From NCBI RefSeq assembly GCF_050433445.1, contig NZ_JBNPXF010000013.1, positions 1 through 64,000 on the forward strand: a stretch of 64,000 bases of DNA, in the 5' to 3' direction. The notes under the pieces were generated by a model, which had not been told where the DNA came from, made no database searches, and saw only the letters and a program-made list of their open reading frames with translations. Positions 16,094 through 23,351 of the stretch are shown here, in pieces. Within the stretch, counting starts at the first letter, position 1. Each line of letters begins with the position of its first letter. The DNA comes from Kroppenstedtia sanguinis. GTDB lineage: Bacteria; Bacillota; Bacilli; Thermoactinomycetales; DSM-45169. Made by a program: the position numbers and the translations under genes.

Positions 16094-16888
16094 CTACCAG
16101 CAAGCCGCCGGGTCTGAAGTGTATACTTCAGACAGGGTTCTGATCATCTCCGCCAAATCTTGGGTATGTTCACCCGAGCGGCCCTGCAACTCCGGTTGTG
16201 GCGGAAGTCCCGGCCAGAGGAGCTCCGCCTCCTGAAAGACCGGCTTCACCCGCTCCACCCAGCGATGCATCAGCTCACCCGACCCGCATTGGATCAGGCC
16301 GTGACGGAGCAATTCCTCCTCCCCTTCCCCCAAGGAGAACAGATCGCCCACTTCCGGCCACACCTCGGCCAGCGCCTGTTCCATCCGGTGGCGGGCCTCC
16401 CCGCCCCCACGGGCGAGGCGGATGAACCACAGCTTTAGGTGCAGCAGATGATAGTACTCTTCCCGCTGGATCTTGGCCATCCCTTGCGCCAAGGGACGGT
16501 AACTGGAAGCGAGGAGCGCCTCGGTCCGGACATCGTCAAACATATCATAGAGAAAATGACGCAGAATCGTCTTCGCCCAATCTCCATTGGGCCGTTCCAT
16601 CAACACCGCATTCCGCCGCTCATTCAGCCCACGGGAAAAGGCCAAGGTATCGGGATCCGCCTCCCCCAGCTCATGGAGCCGTTCCAGATGGAATATGGCA
16701 TGACCCACCTCATCCTGAGCAATAGAGCTAAAGGCGACATCCCCTTCCAAGTCCGGAGCCACTCCCAGCCACTCGGAATCCCGGTGTCCCAGACAAAGCT
16801 CATCGTCAGCCAACTGATACAACAATTCCACCAGCGCCTTCCGGTATGTGGGATCCTGCCGAGCCTGATCTGCCTGTTCGATGTTCAT
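16094..16888 (-). CDS. paaC: Phenylacetyl-CoA epoxidase subunit PaaC
   Basis: A 264-residue ferritin-like structural subunit that pairs with PaaA. It has the helical pattern LADDELCLGHRDSEWLGVAPD and IAQDEVGHAIFHLERLHELG, an incomplete di-iron site as expected for PaaC. It overlaps paaB by 4 nt (ATGA), implying translational coupling. Confidence 0.92.
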   Translation of the reverse strand: MNIEQADQARQDPTYRKALVELLYQLADDELCLGHRDSEWLGVAPDLEGDVAFSSIAQDEVGHAIFHLERLHELGEADPDTLAFSRGLNERRNAVLMERPNGDWAKTILRHFLYDMFDDVRTEALLASSYRPLAQGMAKIQREEYYHLLHLKLWFIRLARGGGEARHRMEQALAEVWPEVGDLFSLGEGEEELLRHGLIQCGSGELMHRWVERVKPVFQEAELLWPGLPPQPELQGRSGEHTQDLAEMIRTLSEVYTSDPAACW

Positions 16889-17268
16889 CTCGCCTCCCCC
16901 CTATCTTCACTCCCGGATGGGGTTTCCTTCAGATCCCGAACGATATCCTCCAGATGCAACGCTCGCTCCCGGTACATTTTCCAAAGGCGTCCGTTTTCCG
17001 AATAGCCCCCCACTTCCCGATACCGCCGATCCATCTCCCGGGCGAACCAATCCGGTTCATCATAAGAAGTCGCGTAAATCCCGTTCCGAGGGACAATCCA
17101 GAGATTGACGGCTTTCTCCCTGCGCAAAAAATTTTCTCGGGCAGTCAACAGAGCTACATCTGGGGAGGGAGCGACCACGCTTCCCACATGGACATGGAAG
17201 TCTGCCTGAGTCTTCTGCACAAACACCTCAAACACGTCGTATTCCCCACGTCGCTTTTGGTCATCCAT
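16885..17268 (-). CDS. paaB: Phenylacetyl-CoA epoxidase subunit PaaB
   Basis: A 127-residue PaaB-type subunit: YDVFEVFVQKTQADFHVHVGSVVAPSPDVALLTARE opening and VNLWIVPRNGIYATS in the middle match the family, which bridges PaaAC dimers. AAAGGAG precedes the ATG. It lies between paaA (24-nt gap) and paaC (overlap). Confidence 0.92.
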   Translation of the reverse strand: MDDQKRRGEYDVFEVFVQKTQADFHVHVGSVVAPSPDVALLTARENFLRREKAVNLWIVPRNGIYATSYDEPDWFAREMDRRYREVGGYSENGRLWKMYRERALHLEDIVRDLKETPSGSEDRGEAR

Positions 17269-17292
17269 CTTCTTTTCACTCCTTTATCCCCA

Positions 17293-18231
17293 TCACACGC
17301 TCTGTAACTCCCGAGAGCGGACCATCGCTTCCCGAACCCATCGCTGCTCTTCATGGGCGAACCGCCGGAGCCCGATCCGCTCCACCGATTTGGGACCCCG
17401 GTTCCGTTTCACAATCTCCCCGAACTTCTCCCAATCCGGCGGGGTGAAGTTCCATCTGCCTTCCTTCTCATCGTAGGAGAGGTCCGGGTCGGGAATGGTC
17501 AGCCCCAGAGAGCGAATCCGCGGTACATACTTATTTAAAAATTGTTGGCGAAGTTCCTCATTGGTCTTCGTCCGGATCTTGTAATCCAGCATCCGCCGGG
17601 CCGCTGGCGTCACTTCCACCGGACCGAAGAAAAAGAGAAGCGATTCCCACCAGCGGTTGACCGCCTCCTGCAACATCTGTCGCTGCATTTGGGTCCCTCC
17701 AGCCAGGGCGAGGATGATGTTTTCTCCGTGTTGCATGTGAAAGCTCTCCTCCGCACAGATTCGCTTCAACACCCGAGCATAAGGGCCATAGGAAGTGCTG
17801 AGCAGGGCCGCTTGATTGACGATGGCCGCCCCGTCCACCAACCAACCGATCACCCCAGCATCCGCCCAAGTGGGAGACTCCATGTGAAACACATTGTGAA
17901 ATTTGACCCGTCCTTCAATCAGGTCCTCAATCAGATCTTCCCGGGTCTTACCCAAGGGGGCGGCCAAGTCCTCCGCCACCCGCAACAAAAGCTGGCCATG
18001 TCCCACCTCATCCTGCACTTTGGCCATAATCGCCAGTTTCCGCTTCAGAGTCGGAGCCTTGGGCACCCACTCTTTCTCCGGGAAAGCTCCCATGATCTCG
18101 CTAACACCGTGCATATGAATCAGTTTAAGAAGCAACTTCCGGTACTCCTCAGGCATCCAGTCCGTCGCCTCGATCTTCTCGCCACGCTGGATCCGCTCCA
18201 TGAAGCGGGCATGGCGCTCCTCCAGACTCAC
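17293..18231 (-). CDS. paaA: Phenylacetyl-CoA epoxidase catalytic subunit PaaA
   Basis: A 312-residue di-iron subunit that forms the 1,2-epoxide of phenylacetyl-CoA with O2. Iron-ligand segments are visible: KVQDEVGHGQLL near residue 71 (E-x-x-H) and CAEESFHMQHGENI near residue 159 (second E-x-x-H). The start is GTG 18231, overlapping the TetR stop by 4 nt (GTGA). The cluster shows no PaaE reductase, so the electron donor must be encoded elsewhere. Confidence 0.94.
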   Translation of the reverse strand: MSLEERHARFMERIQRGEKIEATDWMPEEYRKLLLKLIHMHGVSEIMGAFPEKEWVPKAPTLKRKLAIMAKVQDEVGHGQLLLRVAEDLAAPLGKTREDLIEDLIEGRVKFHNVFHMESPTWADAGVIGWLVDGAAIVNQAALLSTSYGPYARVLKRICAEESFHMQHGENIILALAGGTQMQRQMLQEAVNRWWESLLFFFGPVEVTPAARRMLDYKIRTKTNEELRQQFLNKYVPRIRSLGLTIPDPDLSYDEKEGRWNFTPPDWEKFGEIVKRNRGPKSVERIGLRRFAHEEQRWVREAMVRSRELQSV

Positions 18232-18821
18232 CGATTCTCGCCTCCTTCGCCGCCGGTGAATCCCGACAGCAAGATGGTGGTAAAACGGTCTGCCACTTCC
18301 TCCGGCGACAGATCTCCCTGCGGGTTATACCATTGATACAGACCATTGGCCGCCGACAGGATCAGCAGGCGGGCAAACTTTTCATCGGCCAGTCGGAAAC
18401 GACCTCTCTTCACCCCTTCGCTTAACAACTCCGCCCACATCGCCTCATACTCGTCCCGTTTCTCCTGGATGATCCGGCGCCGCTCCTCCGTAAGCGCCTT
18501 CCATTCATGAAAGAAGACCGTCGCCGCCTCCAGATTTTCCGTGATCACCCGGATGTGGGCCACCAGCCCCTTCCGCAGTTTGATCACCGGATCCTCGTCG
18601 CTCCTCACCACCGGCCGCAGGGAACGGAGAAACAACTCCGCCCCTCGATCCGTGATCTCAAAGAGAAGATCTTCCTTGGACTTGATATGGGCATACAAGC
18701 TTCCGGAGAGAATGCCGCTGGCTTCGGATATATCCCGGATCGTCGTCCCGTGATATCCCTTGGTGCGAAACAACTGACTGGATTTTTCCAATATTTGTTC
18801 CCTACGTCCGATTCGGGACAT
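18228..18821 (-). CDS. TetR-family repressor of the paa operon
   Basis: A 197-residue TetR regulator. The N-terminal HTH (REQILEKSSQLFRTKGYHGTTIRDISEASG) is followed by an all-helical ligand domain, plausibly sensing phenylacetyl-CoA like PaaR-type repressors. It is the first gene of the operon and overlaps paaA, so it should autoregulate. A 22-bp inverted repeat just downstream of the -10 box (18845-18866) is the likely operator. The ATG at 18821 fits the Shine-Dalgarno sequence AGGTGAGGTG better than the GTG at 18833. Confidence 0.88.
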   Translation of the reverse strand: MSRIGRREQILEKSSQLFRTKGYHGTTIRDISEASGILSGSLYAHIKSKEDLLFEITDRGAELFLRSLRPVVRSDEDPVIKLRKGLVAHIRVITENLEAATVFFHEWKALTEERRRIIQEKRDEYEAMWAELLSEGVKRGRFRLADEKFARLLILSAANGLYQWYNPQGDLSPEEVADRFTTILLSGFTGGEGGENR

Positions 18822-18844
18822 CGTGCAAAACACCTCACCTACTC

Positions 18845-18866
18845 AAAACAAGCGCTTGCTTGTTTT
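18845..18866. promoter_or_regulatory. Probable TetR operator of the paa operon
   Basis: Arms AAAACAAG and CTTGTTTT separated by CGCTTG. It sits at the expected transcription start, immediately downstream of the -10 element and upstream of the repressor gene. Confidence 0.75.
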
Positions 18867-18867
18867 C

Positions 18868-18896
18868 AGATTACACAACAACAGGAATGTTGTCAA
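18868..18896 (-). promoter_or_regulatory. Sigma-A promoter of the paa operon
   Basis: On the minus strand TTGACA, 17-nt spacer, TAATCT. Transcription would begin near 18861, within the operator. Confidence 0.8.
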
Positions 18897-19011
18897 TGGT
18901 CTGATTATTATTCTCGATGCTAGAAGCCTTGTGAAAAAGTCATCATCCCCACGTGCCAAAATCTTTTTTCTCCCCCACCCCATCCCGCCCCTCTGCAAAC
19001 GCAAGTTCACC

Positions 19012-19039
19012 TTGTCTGAAAACGCTGTTGAATTACAAT
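19012..19039 (+). promoter_or_regulatory. Possible promoter of the 398-residue membrane protein gene
   Basis: TTGTCT, 16-nt spacer, TACAAT, about 35 nt upstream of the ATG at 19074. Confidence 0.45.
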
Positions 19040-19073
19040 AGACATGGATCTCGGTTCAATTGGAGGGTAGCTG

Positions 19074-20270
19074 ATGGAATCTCCACACATCGATCATCAT
19101 ACCTATAACAGCCGCAAAACCTTGTGGCAGTGGCTCGGTTTTCTGGCGCTCTCCACTTTAATGGTGCTGGCTATTGCGATCATGTGGGTCGGTCCCATCT
19201 TGGCGGTGGTGGGGTTTGATTGGAGTCATCCAGAATACCAATTTTTTATCATCTCCTGCTTTGCCTTGGGATACCCTATGGGACTCTGGGGTGCAATTGA
19301 GGGTGTCAAGCTTTTTAGGGAAACCTTGTCCAACTACCGAAAGCCCGGTGGGATGAGTATCACGGAGAATGCGATCCTCTATGACGCTTATAACCGGCAA
19401 ACCAAAAACTACGAGAAAGGAAGTATTCCTTTTTCCAACATCCTGAAATGTGTGGTGGCACCGAAAACCAGAGAGATACCGAATGATGACCCAGGCTCGC
19501 TTCAAGTAAAACGCTATCTTTATTATCCAGCAGTTCATTTTGTTTATGAAGCGGGAGGAACAAAAAAAACGAACACTCTTGCCGGAGAGGCAGAATTGAT
19601 TGACGATCTGTTGACCCGGCTGCAGAAGTTTGACGTCCCCATGTGGATTACAGAGTACGACTTGACCTTTGTTCCGCACCAGAAGAAGGTGGAGACACTA
19701 GAAGAAGGTCCGTTGGAGTGCAAACCTTTAGATTTTCGGGGTCGCATCGAAGAGTTCATTCCCATCACTAGAACACACAAAACTCCCAAGCGCTACGGCA
19801 AAGCCTATTTGGAATGGACAGAACAACAATCGAGGGAGCAAAAGGTAAAGCGAAAGTCGATCCCTTATGGGGCCATCTACATTGGACAGGCGTTGCTGTT
19901 TGGATTGACTTTGTACGGGAGTACCCAGGAATGGTTTGCTCCGGATTCTATCTTCGCCTGGGGTTTACCCCTCATCGGAATGGTCGGATCCTATGTCGCC
20001 TTTCTCTGCCGACTGAAACGAATCCGATTTTGGAAAACTGTGATTCATATCATCTTGACCTTTGGGGTCTTGTTTTGGGTTACAGTTTTTGCCTATGCTT
20101 TTGGAGCGATCGATATTAAAGAAACTTTCCTCTCGTGCTTCGGCTCGTTTATAGTATTCTGTCTGTCCAGTCCCTTTTATTACATGATCGTTTGGTCGTA
20201 TCTGCCTATACCTCTACCGAACTCTATGTTCCACGATTCCACCCATCAAGAGCCAACTATGAAAGGATGA
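19074..20270 (+). CDS. Multi-pass membrane protein of unknown function
   Basis: A 398-residue protein with two N-terminal membrane segments (about residues 19-42 and 54-75), a large cytoplasmic or external domain (about 80-260) and four more membrane segments (about 262-375). The soluble part contains YYPAVHFVYEAGGTKKTNTLAGEAELIDDLLTRL-like strands reminiscent of PH-like membrane domains, but I cannot assign a family. GGAGGG precedes the ATG. The SDR gene starts 6 nt downstream, so they may be co-transcribed. Confidence 0.75.
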   Translation: MESPHIDHHTYNSRKTLWQWLGFLALSTLMVLAIAIMWVGPILAVVGFDWSHPEYQFFIISCFALGYPMGLWGAIEGVKLFRETLSNYRKPGGMSITENAILYDAYNRQTKNYEKGSIPFSNILKCVVAPKTREIPNDDPGSLQVKRYLYYPAVHFVYEAGGTKKTNTLAGEAELIDDLLTRLQKFDVPMWITEYDLTFVPHQKKVETLEEGPLECKPLDFRGRIEEFIPITRTHKTPKRYGKAYLEWTEQQSREQKVKRKSIPYGAIYIGQALLFGLTLYGSTQEWFAPDSIFAWGLPLIGMVGSYVAFLCRLKRIRFWKTVIHIILTFGVLFWVTVFAYAFGAIDIKETFLSCFGSFIVFCLSSPFYYMIVWSYLPIPLPNSMFHDSTHQEPTMKG

Positions 20271-20276
20271 TGTTCG

Positions 20277-21035
20277 ATGGACCTTGGTTTGAAAAACCGT
20301 GTCGTATTTATCACAGGGGGTTCCAAAGGAATCGGCAAAGCGATTGCCAAGGCATTCAAAGATGAAGGAGCTCAGGTAGCCATCGCCGCCCGAAACCGGG
20401 CCTCCTTGACCGAGGCCAGCGAAGAGCTCGGTGGCGTCTCCGTCTACGATGGGGATTTCATGCAAAAGGAAGACCGGGAACGGGTCTTCCGGCAACTGTT
20501 GGAGGATTTCGGCACCATCGATGTGCTGGTGAACAACGTAGGGGGTAGCAATGGCGGAACAGTGGCGGAAACCGACCTGGATCTGTTTGAACAGGCAATG
20601 GAGCTCAACTATTTCTCCACTGTCCATTTCAGCCGGCTCGCCTTTGATGCAATGAGGAAGAAGAAAAGCGGCTGCATCCTCAATATTTCCTCCATCTACG
20701 GGCGGGAATCCGGCGGAAAGGTGAGCTACAACAACGCCAAAGCGGCGGTGATCAGTTTCACCAAAGCCCTCGCCGATGAAGCGATCCCCCACGGGGTCCG
20801 TGTCAACGGCATCGCCCCAGGTTCCATCCTCCACCCCACCAGCAACTGGCAAAGGCGACTGGAGGAAAATCCCGACCAAATCAAAGCCTTCGTCCATCGG
20901 GAAATCCCAGCGGGCCGCTTCGGCAAGCCTGAGGAAGTGGCCCACGTCGCCCTCTTCCTCGCCTCCGACAAAGCCTCCTGGGTCGTAGGCACCACCCTCC
21001 CCGTCGACGGCGGACAGTCCCGGGGAAATTTTTGA
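20277..21035 (+). CDS. Short-chain dehydrogenase/reductase
   Basis: A 252-residue classical SDR. The cofactor motif TGGSKGIGKAIA is at residues 14-25, NNVGG near residue 88, and the catalytic triad is Ser in LNISSIYG near 141 with Y-x-x-x-K in SYNNAKAA near 154. NAD(P)H-dependent oxidoreductase of unknown substrate. GAAAGGATG precedes the ATG. It follows the membrane protein gene closely. Confidence 0.87.
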   Translation: MDLGLKNRVVFITGGSKGIGKAIAKAFKDEGAQVAIAARNRASLTEASEELGGVSVYDGDFMQKEDRERVFRQLLEDFGTIDVLVNNVGGSNGGTVAETDLDLFEQAMELNYFSTVHFSRLAFDAMRKKKSGCILNISSIYGRESGGKVSYNNAKAAVISFTKALADEAIPHGVRVNGIAPGSILHPTSNWQRRLEENPDQIKAFVHREIPAGRFGKPEEVAHVALFLASDKASWVVGTTLPVDGGQSRGNF

Positions 21036-21038
21036 AGA

Positions 21039-21071
21039 GAACCCCCCCGCTTCCTCCGCAGCGGGGGGTTC
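21039..21071 (+). terminator. Stem-loop after the SDR gene
   Basis: GAACCCCCCCGC and GCGGGGGGTTC arms; the following T tract is poor, so termination strength is uncertain. Confidence 0.55.
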
Positions 21072-21105
21072 ATCTGCAAATTCCGCTTCTTCTATAATCC
21101 CGATC

Positions 21106-21271
21106 CAAAGCTGTTGATTAACTAGAAAATGAGCGGCGGAAAAGAATTGTGTCTGCCATAGCGAAACCCGGGAGCGAAAGCGACCCTGGTGAGACTTGTG
21201 CCCTGTGGGTACAACGGTCGCGTGGGTGAACACGATCTCCCCACCTAAAATATGGCGAATCAACACGCCTG
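21106..21271. mobile_element. Family A repeat copy
   Basis: Begins CAAAGCTGTTGATTAAC and ends GGCGAATCAACACGCCTG. The interior shares GAGCGAAAGCGACCCTGGTG with the copy at 45881-46141. No clear target duplication. It accounts for most of the gene-free stretch 21036-21388. Confidence 0.75.
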
Positions 21272-21388
21272 TCATTCACCCATACTTAAACCTTAATAAA
21301 ATTTGGGATATCTTAACTAAAAGAGCATTTATTTTATTTCCTTCCTTGTGTAGCCTCAATAGTGAATAGTCTAGAAAGGGTGAATACA

Positions 21389-22030
21389 TTGTCCAAATTT
21401 GATTCTGTCGAAACAGCTTTGGAAACATTGTCAAAAGGACATCTGATCATTGTCTCCGATGACGAAGATCGTGAAAACGAAGGGGATTTTGTTGCTATCG
21501 CTGAGTTGATCCGCCCCGAAACCATCAATTTTATGATCACCCATGGCAAAGGATTGGTTTGTATGCCTATCGCCTCAAACATTGCCCAACGACTTCAATT
21601 TCACCCCATGGTGGATAAAAACGAAGAAGTAATGTCAACCGCATTCACAGTTTCTGTCGATGCCCACCCTCGTCATGGTGTTACAACCGGGATTTCCGCA
21701 TGGGACCGTGCAAAAACCGTTCAATTGGTAGTCCAAGACGATACACAACCCCATGATTTCGTTCGGCCTGGCCATATTTTCCCACTGATCGCACGGGAAG
21801 GTGGGATTTTCACTCGAACCGGTCATACTGAAGCGACCACGGATTTGATTCGTTTGGCTGGGTATCAGCCGGCGGGGGTGATTGTGGAAATTATCAATGA
21901 AGACGGAACGATGGCGAGACAGCCGGATCTATTCCGACTCCGTGATCAATACCACATCCCGTATATCACCATCGCCGACTTGTATCAATATCGTTCAAAA
22001 TATGACCGAAGTCCCCTGGTCAATGTTTGA
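21389..22030 (+). CDS. ribB: 3,4-dihydroxy-2-butanone-4-phosphate synthase
   Basis: A 213-residue stand-alone RibB making the four-carbon riboflavin precursor from ribulose 5-phosphate. Key motifs are intact: SDDEDRENEGDF near residue 24, THGKGLVCMPI near 51, RHGVTTGISAWDRA near 94, RPGHIFPLIAREGGIFTRTGHTEA near 129-152 and NEDGTMARQPDL near 170. The usual GTP cyclohydrolase II domain is absent. No FMN riboswitch precedes it and no other rib gene is near. It opens an operon with lipid-type genes, an unusual setting. TTG 21389 is the preferred start (AGAAAGG 9 nt upstream); GTG 21380 is an alternative. Confidence 0.9.
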   Translation: MSKFDSVETALETLSKGHLIIVSDDEDRENEGDFVAIAELIRPETINFMITHGKGLVCMPIASNIAQRLQFHPMVDKNEEVMSTAFTVSVDAHPRHGVTTGISAWDRAKTVQLVVQDDTQPHDFVRPGHIFPLIAREGGIFTRTGHTEATTDLIRLAGYQPAGVIVEIINEDGTMARQPDLFRLRDQYHIPYITIADLYQYRSKYDRSPLVNV

Positions 22031-22055
22031 GCGATAACGAGCGAGGCGAATCAAA

Positions 22056-23351
22056 ATGAAACAAGGAATACTTTTAGATCGGCTCGGATCCCTGTTTAAA
22101 TTTGTAGTCATCCTCTTCACCCGGATCTTCTTTATGGGCCGCTTTGAAGGAATTGATCACGTCCCTAAAAAGGGGCCCTTTATCATTGTCGCTAACCACT
22201 CCAGTTATCTCGATCACTTTTTAATCAGCACCGTCCTGAAAACCTTCTGCAAGACGGAAGTTTATTACTTAACAAAAAAAGAAGCCTTCGGAACACCGAT
22301 CTCTAGGTTGTGGCATATCTCTCTAGGGTGCATTCCTCTTGACCGAAGTTCAACAGACACTAAAGCACTTCGATCCGTGTTGCAATATCTTCGGGATGGA
22401 AAGGTTGTCGTTATTTACCCAGAAGGGACCAGAAGCCCGACCGGTCATCTGATGCCTGTAAAGTCCGGTCCCATTAAACTCGCATTGCTCGGAAAAGTAC
22501 CTATCCTCCCCATTGGATTGTCAGGGTCATTTGACACTTTGCCGAAAGGAAAGCGAATTCCCCGCTTGATCCGTTCCAAGATCCGAATCGGAAAACCTTT
22601 TTACTTCCATCAACAGAACCTATCCAAAGTGAATGCAAACCAAATGGCCCATCAGGTGATGGAGGAAGTCGTCCGTTTAACAGGAGAACAATTACCGGGA
22701 ATCCCTGTGGAGGTTACAATTGGCGATACAGAGCTGGACATGTCTGCCGAGGAATTGGTAAAAGCGGCAACTGGTTGGAACGAACGGGGGATCCGACGGA
22801 AACAGCGCGATCCCTTACCGGAAGAGATTTGTTATCGAAGAGCTCTCTATATTTGCCGAGTCCTGCTAAAAAGGGATCCAACCCATGTATCTGCTCTATT
22901 TGAATACGGGCGTGCATTGGGAAGGCTTTCGTTGATCAGCAACAATCCATTACAAAAGGCCTTATTAGCAAGAAGATCCAAAAGAATTTTCGAGAAAACC
23001 ATTCAACTTAACCAAGATTATGCCCATGCCCATTATGCTCTGGGCATGTGGCATCTGTATATGCCCCCCTGGATGGGAGGGAGTAAACAGACGGCCATTT
23101 CTGAATATACAAAATCGGTTCAATTGGATCCAACTGAAATCTTCCTGTACATGGGTTTAGCAAATTGTCAACTGAAACTTGGGTTAATCGAAGAAGCTGC
23201 AAACAGCTACTTGCAGGTGGTGAACTTGGAATCCAAAAGACCAGAGGACTTGCGAAGAAAGTTAGAAGCAGCCTCCTGTCTACTGCGTATCGATTATCAT
23301 TTTGAAAGTAGGTTGGATCTCTCATGTTTAAATGGCTCGCAAAAATCGTAA
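22056..23351 (+). CDS. PlsC-type acyltransferase fused to a TPR-like C-terminal domain
   Basis: A 431-residue protein. Residues 30-200 are a 1-acyl-glycerol-3-phosphate acyltransferase domain with all four motifs: NHSSYLDHF (HX4D) near 47, GCIPLDR near 90, YPEGTRSPTG near 120 and ILPIGLSGSFD near 150. Residues 250-410 are helical with TPR spacing (HVSALFEYGRALGRLSL, AHAHYALGMWHLY, IFLYMGLANCQLKLG). PlsC enzymes acylate membrane lipid precursors; a TPR fusion suggests a partner-bound variant. It overlaps the next gene by 28 nt. Confidence 0.83.
   Translation: MKQGILLDRLGSLFKFVVILFTRIFFMGRFEGIDHVPKKGPFIIVANHSSYLDHFLISTVLKTFCKTEVYYLTKKEAFGTPISRLWHISLGCIPLDRSSTDTKALRSVLQYLRDGKVVVIYPEGTRSPTGHLMPVKSGPIKLALLGKVPILPIGLSGSFDTLPKGKRIPRLIRSKIRIGKPFYFHQQNLSKVNANQMAHQVMEEVVRLTGEQLPGIPVEVTIGDTELDMSAEELVKAATGWNERGIRRKQRDPLPEEICYRRALYICRVLLKRDPTHVSALFEYGRALGRLSLISNNPLQKALLARRSKRIFEKTIQLNQDYAHAHYALGMWHLYMPPWMGGSKQTAISEYTKSVQLDPTEIFLYMGLANCQLKLGLIEEAANSYLQVVNLESKRPEDLRRKLEAASCLLRIDYHFESRLDLSCLNGSQKS

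Noticed and set aside
20214..21275. A 353-codon minus-strand frame over the SDR gene
   Set aside because: Antisense to an SDR with intact catalytic residues; it runs into a repeat at its own N-terminus.
21272..21388. FMN riboswitch upstream of ribB
   Set aside because: None of the conserved RFN blocks is present in the leader.
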